A stretch of DNA of 32,776 nt from JBCDBL01 sp039183635. GTDB taxonomy: Bacteria; Pseudomonadota; Alphaproteobacteria; Caulobacterales; Parvularculaceae. The position numbers were made by a program, and so were the translations under genes. Position 1 is the first letter of the stretch. The number at the start of each line of letters is the position of its first letter. The DNA lies in the NCBI GenBank assembly GCA_039183635.1, contig JBCDBL010000038.1:1-32776 (forward strand), given 5' to 3'. Below are positions 1 to 7,853 of this stretch, one piece after another. The notes beneath the pieces are model-generated. The model did not search any database and was not told the origin of the DNA. It worked only from the letters and a program-made list of their open reading frames with translations.

Positions 1-25
1 CCGCTTTTGCGCGACACGCTCTAAA
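1..25 (-). repeat. Partial copy of dispersed repeat A
   Basis: The first 25 bases are identical to positions 26086-26110 and match the reverse complement of the start of the copy at 15088-15170. The window edge cuts the element, so only its end is visible. It lies about 60 bp beyond the stop of the NlpC/P60 gene. Confidence 0.75.
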
Positions 26-84
26 ATCTTTGTTGACCGCACCAAGCGCACATGCCTCTGATTCACAGTTTATAGATCGAGCGT

Positions 85-933
85 TCACCCAAGGCGCTTG
101 ATGCTGGTGACGGGACCTGTTTCGTCGCGCACCCGCTCAGCGAACGCCTTCAAAGGGTCTATCGTGACTTCCATGTGCGTGGCGTTGGCATGCACCATGC
201 GCGTTTCATCGACCATGATGGCGACATGCCCTTTCCAGAACACAAAATCACCACGGCGCAAAGCCTGGTCCGGGCGGGCGGACGCCAGCGGCGCGCCGAT
301 CGCCGCCTCTTGTTGATCCGCATCCCGAGGGGCGTTGATCCCGCTCACCTCTAAAGCATTTTGTACAAGGGCGGAACAATCAAGCCCCAGGCTTTCCCGC
401 CCGCCCCAAAAATAAGGCGCGCCCAGGAAAGACGTTGCGGCGGAGACATAGTCCTCCGTATAGACGCCAAAGGGCGCAAGGTGCTCAGCATAGATATATC
501 CGCCGCGCGCTTCTTCAACGAACCTCCCGTTCTGGCCCGTCACAGCGACTTTCGCATTCATGCTGATCAAACCGAGGGGGCGGGACTTCAGATCCGGCTC
601 TGAAAACCTATAGGCGCGCAACGCCTTGATGCGGTGTGTCGAGGCGACAACAGGAGCAGACAAAGCTTCGATATCGACAAAGCCCACATAACCATCAAAG
701 CCGGCCTGCCCCCAGGCCCACCCATTGGCTTCATCGTATACGGTGAATGTCTCTCCAAAGAGCAGCTGCGTATCCTGAGCGCCGTTCGGCGTGCGCCGCA
801 ACGGCGCAACCGAGCAGGATACCTGCATGTCAACGCCTTCGACAAAACGATCGGCATCGACAAAGCCTTTCAGGCGCACAGCGGCGATATCGCCCCGCGA
901 TGGCGTTGTCCGGCGATCGAATGTCGGGGTCAT
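85..933 (-). CDS. NlpC/P60 family (C40) cell-wall hydrolase with N-terminal SH3-like domains
   Basis: This 282-residue protein has two parts. Residues about 33-155 look like tandem bacterial SH3-type folds, which often bind peptidoglycan. Residues about 158-282 form a C40 cysteine peptidase domain, with Cys186 in GLDCSALVQ, His236 in KGHVAIM and a third polar residue near His248. The family cleaves D-gamma-glutamyl-meso-diaminopimelate bonds in murein stem peptides. No signal peptide is visible, so it may act on recycled muropeptides in the cytosol or leave by a route not evident here. Its ATG overlaps the TGA of the upstream MarR gene (ATGA, 930-933), which implies translational coupling. 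The leucyl aminopeptidase further upstream suggests a shared role in peptide or muropeptide breakdown (inference). Confidence 0.88.
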   Translation of the reverse strand: MTPTFDRRTTPSRGDIAAVRLKGFVDADRFVEGVDMQVSCSVAPLRRTPNGAQDTQLLFGETFTVYDEANGWAWGQAGFDGYVGFVDIEALSAPVVASTHRIKALRAYRFSEPDLKSRPLGLISMNAKVAVTGQNGRFVEEARGGYIYAEHLAPFGVYTEDYVSAATSFLGAPYFWGGRESLGLDCSALVQNALEVSGINAPRDADQQEAAIGAPLASARPDQALRRGDFVFWKGHVAIMVDETRMVHANATHMEVTIDPLKAFAERVRDETGPVTSIKRLG

Positions 934-1292
934 GGCGTCTCTTCCTGATACAGACCGGATTGCTTGCTCAGTACAGTTTCACCGAAATCACTTAAAAAAA
1001 TAGACCCCTTCACGGTCCGTTGGACCAGAACGTTGCGCTTGTCCTTTTCATCCCGAGCCCTTTTGACAAGTCCTTGCCGAACGAGGGCGTCCAAAGCCCG
1101 CGTCACAGCCGGCTTCGGCATCGACAGCCCCGTGGACAGCCCGCGCACCGTATGAGGCGGCGTACCAAGATAAACGGTGAGGACAATCGCCAGCTGTCGC
1201 GCCGTAAGGTCCGGGCGATCGTCGCGAATCATATGGGCGAGGACGTCGCGCCACAATTGCAGCGCTTGGCGTGTGTTGCCGACCGCGGTCAT
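930..1292 (-). CDS. MarR-family winged-helix transcriptional regulator
   Basis: I chose the ATG at 1292 because a purine-rich stretch (AAAGAGAC) lies just upstream; an upstream ATG at 1358 would add 22 unconserved residues. The 120-residue product is essentially one winged helix-turn-helix. A helix with LTARQLAIVL is followed by the recognition region SMPKPAVTRALDALVRQGLV and a wing containing RDEKDKRN, the usual place of the D-x-R-R wing motif in MarR proteins. It is shorter than typical MarR proteins of about 140-150 residues, so its dimerisation helices are trimmed. It sits between leucyl aminopeptidase and the NlpC/P60 hydrolase and overlaps the latter by 4 bp. It may regulate this operon; ligand and targets are unknown. 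Confidence 0.83.
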   Translation of the reverse strand: MTAVGNTRQALQLWRDVLAHMIRDDRPDLTARQLAIVLTVYLGTPPHTVRGLSTGLSMPKPAVTRALDALVRQGLVKRARDEKDKRNVLVQRTVKGSIFLSDFGETVLSKQSGLYQEETP

Positions 1293-1361
1293 CCGCTTGT
1301 CTCTTTTATCATTTGTTTCGGATGCGAAAGAATGCCCTTGATTTGGGCGCGACAGCAAGCA

Positions 1362-2747
1362 TCAGCCGCCATAACGGGTTTTCAGCACCTCAAACAAGGC
1401 CCGCGGCCCCTGCATCTCTCCACCAACAGGCCGCCCCGGCTTCGCCCGTGGCGTCCAGGCGTAGATATCGAAATGCGCCCAGGGGGTTTGTGCGGTCACA
1501 AATTTCTTCAGAAACAAAGCGGCTGTGACAGACCCCGCCAGGGGACCATCAGAGATATGGCAGCAATCGGCGGCTTTGCTGTCGAGCCAACTCTCATACC
1601 CTTGCCACAATGGCATGCGCCAAACCGGATCAGCCGTCGGTTCGGCCGCAGCAGCGATCTGCGCGGCCAACGTCTCATCGTCCGTATAAAAAGGCGCCAT
1701 GTCGGGACCAAGCGCGACCCGGGCGGCGCCAGTCAGGGTCGCCATATCGACCAGCAGCTCGGGCGCTTCCTCACAGGCGTATGTCAGCGCGTCGGCGAGA
1801 ATAAGACGGCCCTCCGCATCGGTGTTGCCAATTTCAACTGTGATCCCCTTACGGCTGTTTAAGATATCCCCCGGCCGGAACGCATCGCCGGAAATGGCGT
1901 TTTCCACAGCAGGAATCAAAACCCGAAGACGCACAGGGAGCGCGGCGTCCATGATCATATGCGCGAGCCCCAAAACATTCGCCGCACCGCCCATATCCTT
2001 TTTCATGAGCGCCATCGCAGAGCCCGGCTTTATATTCAGACCGCCGGAATCGAAACACACGCCCTTGCCGACAAGCGTCACTTTCGGGGCGGATGGCGTC
2101 CCCCAAACCATATCGATAAGCCGCGGCGGCGTCACCGACGCCCGCCCCACCGCGTGCACCATAGGAAAATTCTGTGCAAGGAGATCGTCGCCGACAATCA
2201 CATCGAATGTTGCGCCATGGCGCTTGGCAAGGTCTTCAGCAGCGTTCGCCAGATCTTGCGGTCCCATATGATTTGCAGGCGTATTAACAAGATCGCGCGT
2301 CAGAATCGCAGCGCCTATATGACGGCGTATAGCTTCGATATCGACGCTCCCCGGCGCAACAAGGCGCGGCGCATCTTTTGCAGACGATTTGTAGGCGGTG
2401 AAACGATACGCCCCCAACCCCCAGCCAAGCGCCGCCTTGGCCCCATCGCCTGACGATAATTCTCCAGCGATTTGATAAAGCCCGGCCGGCGCAACGGCGG
2501 CGGCTGCGCCGCATATCAACGGGTCTGTCCCGTCGCCCACGCCAAGCGCCGCTTCCGCAGCCCCGTCACGCTCAAAAAATACGAGCCGGCCTTTTTCACC
2601 CTTAAATCCGTTCGCCCGAAGAAGCGCGCGGACGCCGTCAGGCTGTGTCGCCGCAAAAGCTTCATGCTCCGCTTCTGCGATAAGGTGCAGCGGCGTCGGA
2701 CGTTCAGACCCAATCTCATTTTCAGCGAGGATGGCGGTGGGTTTCAT
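1362..2747 (-). CDS. Leucyl aminopeptidase family protein (peptidase M17)
   Basis: This 461-residue cytosolic metallopeptidase removes N-terminal residues from peptides. The C-terminal catalytic domain (about 150-461) carries the complete M17 set: Lys228 and Asp233 in GKGVCFDSGG, Lys240 in NIKP, Asp251 in KKDMGGA, and Asp310, Glu312 and Arg314 in the signature NTDAEGRL. The spacing between them matches E. coli PepA (Lys270, Asp275, Lys282, Asp293). The N-terminal 140 residues are the less conserved regulatory domain. A good ribosome site (AAGGAG) lies 12 bases before the ATG. It heads a minus-strand unit with the MarR and NlpC/P60 genes, 69 bp upstream of marR. It resembles the PepB/PepA-like proteins widespread in alphaproteobacteria; I cannot assign the exact subfamily. 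Confidence 0.93.
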   Translation of the reverse strand: MKPTAILAENEIGSERPTPLHLIAEAEHEAFAATQPDGVRALLRANGFKGEKGRLVFFERDGAAEAALGVGDGTDPLICGAAAAVAPAGLYQIAGELSSGDGAKAALGWGLGAYRFTAYKSSAKDAPRLVAPGSVDIEAIRRHIGAAILTRDLVNTPANHMGPQDLANAAEDLAKRHGATFDVIVGDDLLAQNFPMVHAVGRASVTPPRLIDMVWGTPSAPKVTLVGKGVCFDSGGLNIKPGSAMALMKKDMGGAANVLGLAHMIMDAALPVRLRVLIPAVENAISGDAFRPGDILNSRKGITVEIGNTDAEGRLILADALTYACEEAPELLVDMATLTGAARVALGPDMAPFYTDDETLAAQIAAAAEPTADPVWRMPLWQGYESWLDSKAADCCHISDGPLAGSVTAALFLKKFVTAQTPWAHFDIYAWTPRAKPGRPVGGEMQGPRALFEVLKTRYGG

Positions 2748-2752
2748 GGACT

Positions 2753-2834
2753 GTTAACACTCCTTAAAAAACGAGGCGTTTGAGCCGCCAATCTCTTAAC
2801 AGACACCCCCCAAATGGCGAATTGTAGTTAAGAG
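2753..2834. promoter_or_regulatory. Divergent lap/tadD promoter region with TTAAC inverted repeat
   Basis: The 155-bp gap between the divergent lap and tadD genes holds a perfect 8-bp inverted repeat, CTCTTAAC at 2793-2800 and GTTAAGAG at 2827-2834. The arms start 34 bp apart, about three helical turns. A further GTTAAC palindrome lies at 2753-2758. No convincing -35/-10 pair was found. A regulator site is plausible but its identity is unknown. Confidence 0.35.
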
Positions 2835-2902
2835 TTTATTGAACCGTTTGCGGCACACTGTGCGACGAAAAGTTATAACAGCACGAAACGAGCGGATGCG
2901 TC

Positions 2903-3967
2903 ATGCCCTTTCGCATAAAAACCGTTAAACCTTCCCTTTTCGCCATCGCCGCCGGCCTGGTGGCGACCGCCTGCGTCTCAGGACCGGGCGCGAATGAGGC
3001 GCGCGTAAAAGGCGCGCCTTTGGGCGTGCAATCCGCCGTGGCGCCGCCCCCGGGCACCGACCCTATCGCCGAGGCTGCATTCTGGGGTACGCGCTACGAC
3101 CGGGCGCCGGGCGACAAAGACGCAGCCGTTGCATTTTCACAGGCGTTGCGCCGCATAGGCTCTTTAAAAGAAGCCGCCAGCGTTATTCAAAAGAGCGCCG
3201 CCGCCCACCCGAATGACGCCGCGCTTCAGCTTGAACTCGGCAAAATTCTCGTCGCCGACAATCGCGCTTATCAGGGCGTTCAGCATATCGAAAACGCTGT
3301 ACAAGCAGGCATGACGGATTGGCGTACGCGTTCCGCCTACGGCGTCGCCCTCGATCAAATTGGCGCCCACCGGGAGGCGCAGGCGCAATACGATCTCGCG
3401 CTGGCCGCGGCGCCGGAAGAAACCACGGTCCTGAACAATAAGGCCTTGTCCCTCGCCCTCGCCGGCCGGCTAGACGATGCGGAATGGACATTGCGCGCCG
3501 CCGCCGGCCGCGGCGACGCCAGCGCGCAAATTCGCCAAAACCTTGCTCTTATTCTCGGCTTAAAAGGCGAGTTCCGTGAGGCCGAACGGTTGGCGCGCGC
3601 AGACCTGCCGCCACAAGTCGCAGACAACAATATCGCTTATTTCCGGGGCTTGTTGTCTCAACCGGCATACTGGAACGATCTTGATACAGTTGATTTCGAC
3701 GCTATTGCGGAAGCCGAAACGGCGCCCGCCCCCGAGCCGATCCGCTTGCCGGATCCAATCGTCGATGTGGAAAGCGTGGAAATGGAGCAAGCAAAGCCTT
3801 TGTCCGTTCCTCCAGCAGCCCCTGCTTTAGCCGTTGCGGATGAAGAAGAAGAAACGCCATTCGAGGAAGGCCAAACTACTGTCATAGAAACAACGCCTGC
3901 CTCTCTGTCGCCGATCGTAGCGCCGCAAGCCGTTGAGCCTGCACCTTTAAAATCCATAGACGGATAA
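2903..3967 (+). CDS. tadD: TadD-like TPR lipoprotein of the Tad pilus
   Basis: The 354-residue protein opens with a lipoprotein signal peptide: KPSLFAIAAGLVATAC, with the lipidated cysteine at residue 24. Residues about 40-230 are alpha-helical with several tetratricopeptide repeats (for example AALQLELGKILVADNRAYQG and HREAQAQYDLALAAAPEETT). The last 110 residues are rich in proline, glutamate and alanine and probably disordered. TadD proteins are lipoproteins that help place the Tad secretin in the outer membrane. The gene is on the opposite strand to the rest of the tad operon and converges with tadC. In most tad loci tadD is co-directional, so an inversion or separate regulation is suggested. 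The name rests on TPR plus lipobox plus context. Confidence 0.8.
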   Translation: MPFRIKTVKPSLFAIAAGLVATACVSGPGANEARVKGAPLGVQSAVAPPPGTDPIAEAAFWGTRYDRAPGDKDAAVAFSQALRRIGSLKEAASVIQKSAAAHPNDAALQLELGKILVADNRAYQGVQHIENAVQAGMTDWRTRSAYGVALDQIGAHREAQAQYDLALAAAPEETTVLNNKALSLALAGRLDDAEWTLRAAAGRGDASAQIRQNLALILGLKGEFREAERLARADLPPQVADNNIAYFRGLLSQPAYWNDLDTVDFDAIAEAETAPAPEPIRLPDPIVDVESVEMEQAKPLSVPPAAPALAVADEEEETPFEEGQTTVIETTPASLSPIVAPQAVEPAPLKSIDG

Positions 3968-4356
3968 AAAACACTCGCAAGCGTCCTTTCAAAGGGGTGT
4001 TGTCAAAGCGCTTTGAGCAAGAAGGCGGATCACCGGTTTCCACTTCAAAACGCCCAACAAATATTCCAGAGCGTTCGATTGAATCGTTTTGAAAACACAA
4101 CGCGCTCTTACGTTCAATAGAACTAGACCACATTTACAATTCTTCGAATCGTAAATGTGGTCTAAGTTTATATTTTAACGCGCATTTTATTCACAAAACC
4201 GGTTCCCACTTTTGTGAATGCGCTCTAAAGACGTTTACAAACTGCGCTGCTCTGAAAAGAGCTGCACGCCCTTATTTCTTTGCGCAGCAAAGTGCAAGCA
4301 GGGCGTTGCAACGTTTACAATATAAAATGTGAGTTCGAATATGAGACGTTGTGTGT
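3968..4356. repeat. 389-bp gene-free gap filled with palindromic repeats
   Basis: No gene is supported here. The gap lies between the convergent stops of tadD and tadC. It holds a weak hairpin at 3970-4001 (AACAC/GTGTT around CCTTT/AAAGG), an AGAGCG...CGCTCT-bounded element at about 4071-4109, a long AT-rich inverted repeat at 4121-4168, and a further element at about 4193-4229 with core CGGTTCCCACTTTT. The AGAGC-bounded and GGTTCCCAC-type elements have relatives near 25920-26030. The composition fits a landing site for short non-coding mobile repeats. Confidence 0.7.
4121..4168. repeat. Near-perfect 48-bp inverted repeat between tadD and tadC
   Basis: TAGACCACATTTAC (4124-4137) and its exact reverse complement (4151-4164) enclose a 13-base centre that itself pairs ATTC/GAAT. 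Allowing one bulged base, the stem extends through AAC/GTT to 4121 and 4168. It is AT-rich with no T-run, so it is not a classical rho-independent terminator, although it sits where a bidirectional one would be expected. Confidence 0.8.
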
Positions 4357-5331
4357 CTACTCAATAGACATAACGCTGAGTACGGATGGGCCAATGATCA
4401 CAATGAAAAGAACGGGCAGGAAAAAGGCGATCATCGGCACGGTCAGTTTCGCAGGCAAAGACGCCGCCTTCTTCTCCGCCGCCTGCATGCGCAACTCACG
4501 GTTTTCCTGTGCAAGAACGCGCAATGCCTGCCCAAGCGGGGTACCGTATCGCTCGGCTTGAACAAGGGCCGTCGCAACAGCCTTCGTGCCGTCAAGCCCG
4601 GTGCGATCGGCAAAATTCTGGTAGGCGATTTTTCGGTCTTGCAAATAAGATAACTCCGCCGTGGTGAGGCTGAGTTCTTCTGCAAGTTCGATGGAGTTGG
4701 CCCCAACCTCCTGGGCGACCTTGGTAAAGGCCGCTTCAATAGACATGCCGGATTCAACGCAGATAAGAAGCAAGTCCAAAGCATCCGGGAAAGATTGCAT
4801 GATGGCCTCTTGCCGTTTGGCGATCACGTTTTCCACATAAACATTGGGCAGATAAAATCCGATGACGAAAGCGCCGAACGTCACGCCCAGGCGCGCCATC
4901 GGCGCAAGGCCGAAATCAGACACCGCATACAGATAAATTAGAACCGCGATAGATGTCATGAACGGCATCGCAAAGCGGAAAAACATATATGTCAGAACCG
5001 GCCCCTGGCCGCGAAAGCCCGCCATCATCAATTTTTTACGTGCGCCGCCTTCATCCAAAAGCTCTCTCAGATTAAGCTTTTCAACGGTGTTGCGAACGAA
5101 ATTCGCCGGCGATTGCGTGCGCAAAGTAGAGCCGGATTTTTTCGAAAGCTCCTCACGCTGTTTTTGACGCAGTTCTTCCCTGTGGGTCGACACATTCTTC
5201 ATGCGCGCCTTCAGCTGATCGCGCTGCAGCATCGGCGCGCCGAGCGTGATAACCGTCGCGAAGGCCGCCACCGCCGAGAAAACGGCGATCAAGAAATCTG
5301 GGTTGGTGAGCGTCTCGACAATGTTGTCCAT
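4357..5331 (-). CDS. tadC: TadC, inner-membrane platform protein of the Tad pilus (T2SSF domain)
   Basis: The 324-residue protein has an N-terminal membrane segment (about 13-33), a basic cytosolic stretch, two central hydrophobic segments (about 118-165), a GspF/T2SSF cytoplasmic domain (about 180-290, with FPDALDLLLICVESGMSIEAAF) and a C-terminal membrane helix (about 293-318). TadC pairs with TadB as the platform that links the CpaF ATPase to pilin assembly or retraction. Its start lies 4 bp after the tadB stop, so the two are tightly coupled. It is the last gene of the minus-strand operon and ends at the repeat-filled gap facing tadD. The length is normal for the family. Confidence 0.9.
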   Translation of the reverse strand: MDNIVETLTNPDFLIAVFSAVAAFATVITLGAPMLQRDQLKARMKNVSTHREELRQKQREELSKKSGSTLRTQSPANFVRNTVEKLNLRELLDEGGARKKLMMAGFRGQGPVLTYMFFRFAMPFMTSIAVLIYLYAVSDFGLAPMARLGVTFGAFVIGFYLPNVYVENVIAKRQEAIMQSFPDALDLLLICVESGMSIEAAFTKVAQEVGANSIELAEELSLTTAELSYLQDRKIAYQNFADRTGLDGTKAVATALVQAERYGTPLGQALRVLAQENRELRMQAAEKKAASLPAKLTVPMIAFFLPVLFIVIIGPSVLSVMSIE

Positions 5332-5335
5332 ACCG

Positions 5336-6325
5336 CTAAACCTTAAAGTTGATCATGCCGCGCATGATGAGAACGCCGATCATCATCCAACCGCCGCCCC
5401 CCATCAGCATCAAATTACCGACCTTGGTCGTAAACAAAACCATCAGATAATCGGGAGAGAAAAGGTACAAAGCCCCCATGACAAAGAACGGCAGGGCGCC
5501 GATAATCATCGCGGACGCCTTCGCTTCCGAAGACAAAGCTTCAATCTTGCCCTTAAGGCGCTTACGGCTGCGCAGCACTTCGGCCAGGTTGCCCAACGCT
5601 TCGGCGAGATTACCGCCGGTTTTCTGCTGAATGATCAGCACGATGGCGAAAAAGTTCACCTCCGGAAGGGGCATGCGTTCAAACATGCGATGCAGGCTTT
5701 GCTCCAGCGTCAGGCCGATACGCGCACCTTCCACCAGGTTTTGAAACTCCTCACACACCGGCGGCGGGCTTTCCGAAGCGATAACCTTCATACATTCCGC
5801 AACAGGAAGACCGGATTTCACGCCGCGTACGATAACGTCAATGGCGTTTGAGAATTCCTCGGAGAACTTCTTCTGGCGTTTATTTCGTAGATAATTCAGC
5901 ACCCACCGCGGCAAGCCGAGCCCCGCGGCGACCGCCATTAAAGCGGATATAAGCAACTGCTGCCCGCTCACAAGCCCGATAAAAAACCCGATAAAACCCG
6001 CAACGGCGGAGAAAATATAAAATGTCCGTATCGTAATTTCGAGGCCGGCTTGTTCAATCGAACCGCGTAACGTGACTTTCTGTTTTCGTTCTTTTTGACT
6101 CTCTTCGAGTTGCTTCAGCGTATCTTGAACCTGCTTGCGGCGATCGCGCTGCGTATCGCCGGATGGTCCGCGCCCCCCTTGGGCTTGACCGGCTTTTGCA
6201 ACATTGGCGACCCGCTTGTTCACCTTCTCCTTGTTGGAGGGGGTGACCAGCACAAACGACACACCGCCCACCGCCAAAAAAGCAGTGACAAACACAACAG
6301 CTAAAATAAGCGTATCGTTCGACAT
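5336..6325 (-). CDS. tadB: TadB, inner-membrane platform protein of the Tad pilus (T2SSF domain)
   Basis: I place the start at the ATG at 6325 (MSNDTLILAVV). It lies 4 bp after the cpaF stop and begins the N-terminal membrane helix; the reading frame upstream overlaps cpaF. The 329-residue product has a membrane helix at about 5-25, a strongly basic cytosolic segment with many K, R and Q residues, a hydrophobic pair at about 95-135, a T2SSF domain (SNAIDVIVRGVKSGLPVAEC and IVLIIQQKTGGNLAEAL) and C-terminal membrane segments. With TadC it forms the inner-membrane platform of the type IVc pilus. Its order after cpaF and before tadC is the standard one. Confidence 0.92.
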   Translation of the reverse strand: MSNDTLILAVVFVTAFLAVGGVSFVLVTPSNKEKVNKRVANVAKAGQAQGGRGPSGDTQRDRRKQVQDTLKQLEESQKERKQKVTLRGSIEQAGLEITIRTFYIFSAVAGFIGFFIGLVSGQQLLISALMAVAAGLGLPRWVLNYLRNKRQKKFSEEFSNAIDVIVRGVKSGLPVAECMKVIASESPPPVCEEFQNLVEGARIGLTLEQSLHRMFERMPLPEVNFFAIVLIIQQKTGGNLAEALGNLAEVLRSRKRLKGKIEALSSEAKASAMIIGALPFFVMGALYLFSPDYLMVLFTTKVGNLMLMGGGGWMMIGVLIMRGMINFKV

Positions 6326-6329
6326 TCGA

Positions 6330-7838
6330 TTAATCCACAGACGCTTCGTCGAGAGCGGTCGCAAGATCCGCCTCGCGATTGTAGTATCGCGCACGATCCC
6401 AGAACGCCGGTCGTGCAATCCCGGTGGACTTGTGACGGCCTATGATCTTGCCGTTATTATCCTCACCCGTTATTTCATATACGAATAAGTCCTGCGTGAT
6501 GATCGTATCGCCTTCCGTACCGAGCACTTCGGTAACATGGGTGATGCGCCGCGACCCGTCCCGCATCCGCGCAGCTTGAATGATGACATCAACGGACCCG
6601 ACAATCATTTCCCGAATTGTACGGGAGGGAAGCGAAAAACCGCCCATTGTGATCATGGATTCAAGACGCGACAAAGCTTCACGCGGGGAGTTGGCGTGGA
6701 GAGTTCCCATGGAGCCGTCATGGCCCGTATTCATCGCCTGGAGAAGGTCAAAGGCCTCCGGCCCCCGCACCTCACCCACGATAATCCGTTCAGGCCGCAT
6801 ACGCAGACAGTTTTTCACAAGGTCGCGCATCGTGACCTGCCCCTGGCCTTCCAGGTTCGGCGGCCGCGTTTCCAAGCGCACCACATGGGGCTGTTGCAAT
6901 TGAAGTTCCGCGGCGTCTTCACAGGTGATGACCCGTTCGTCTTCTTCAATGAACGCTGTCATACAGTTCAACAATGTTGTTTTACCCGAACCCGTACCGC
7001 CCGAAATAATGACATTGCATCGGACACCGCCGACAATGCTAAGAACCGTCGCCCCTTCCGGTGAGATGGACTTAAAGCTGACAAGATCGTCCATGCGAAG
7101 CTTGTCTTTTTTAAACTTCCGAATTGTGAGGGACGGACCGTCCAAGGACAGCGGCGGCGCGATCACGTTCACACGGGACCCGTCCGGCAAGCGCGCATCG
7201 CAAATCGGGCTTGCTTCGTCAACCCGGCGCCCGACCTGGCTCACAATCCGTTGACAAATGTTCATCAACTGATTGTTGTCGCGAAACCGGACATTGGTGA
7301 GCTGAATTTTACCGCCAACCTCGATAAAGGTGCGATGCGCCCCGTTCACCATGATATCGGCGATATCGTCCCGGGCCAACAATGGCTCCAGCGGACCGTA
7401 CCCCAGAACATCATTACAGATGTCTTGAAGCAGAGCCTCTTGCTCTGCGATAGACATACTGACATTCTTTATCGAGATAATTTCATTTACAATATCTCGA
7501 ATTTCTTCAGCCGCGCTCTCCGCATCGAGCTGCGCCAACTGCGATAGATCGATCGTATCGATCAACGCATTGAAAATCGTCGTCTTGATTTCGAAATAGT
7601 CTTCAGACCGGTTTTGCACCGCAACATCAACCGTCGGCGGCGGCGGCGCTGCGGGCGGTGGCGCAGGCGGCGCAGCCGCCTTCACCTGCGGTTTCGCCGC
7701 CGGTTTTGGCGCAGGAGCGTCAGGCTTTGGCGCCGGTTTGGGGGGCGCAGCCGCAGCCGGCTTCGCCGCAGGCTTTTCCGCCGCGGGAGCTTTCGGGGGC
7801 GTCGCTTGCGGCGAAGCGCCTGTGCGTTTGCCGAACAT
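6330..7838 (-). CDS. cpaF: CpaF/TadA-family secretion ATPase of the Tad pilus
   Basis: This 502-residue GspE/VirB11-type ATPase powers Tad pilus extension, and in this family also retraction. Walker A is GGTGSGKTT (280-288), the Asp box lies around ITCEDAAEL (305-312), Walker B is RIIVGEVRG (351-359) and the His box is GTLHANSP (378-385). An N-terminal all-helical domain spans about 80-160. Residues 6-70 form a low-complexity tail of proline, alanine and lysine, with ten basic and only two acidic residues in the first 53 positions. That charge is opposite to the acidic tail of the neighbouring CpaE. The gene sits 15 bp after cpaE and 4 bp before tadB. Confidence 0.95.
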   Translation of the reverse strand: MFGKRTGASPQATPPKAPAAEKPAAKPAAAAPPKPAPKPDAPAPKPAAKPQVKAAAPPAPPPAAPPPPTVDVAVQNRSEDYFEIKTTIFNALIDTIDLSQLAQLDAESAAEEIRDIVNEIISIKNVSMSIAEQEALLQDICNDVLGYGPLEPLLARDDIADIMVNGAHRTFIEVGGKIQLTNVRFRDNNQLMNICQRIVSQVGRRVDEASPICDARLPDGSRVNVIAPPLSLDGPSLTIRKFKKDKLRMDDLVSFKSISPEGATVLSIVGGVRCNVIISGGTGSGKTTLLNCMTAFIEEDERVITCEDAAELQLQQPHVVRLETRPPNLEGQGQVTMRDLVKNCLRMRPERIIVGEVRGPEAFDLLQAMNTGHDGSMGTLHANSPREALSRLESMITMGGFSLPSRTIREMIVGSVDVIIQAARMRDGSRRITHVTEVLGTEGDTIITQDLFVYEITGEDNNGKIIGRHKSTGIARPAFWDRARYYNREADLATALDEASVD

Positions 7839-7853
7839 AACTCGCTTACGCCT

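Noticed and set aside
1020..1862. 280-residue plus-strand open frame
   Set aside because: It runs antisense through the MarR and leucyl aminopeptidase genes, is rich in Arg, Pro and His as GC-rich shadows are, and shows no family motif.
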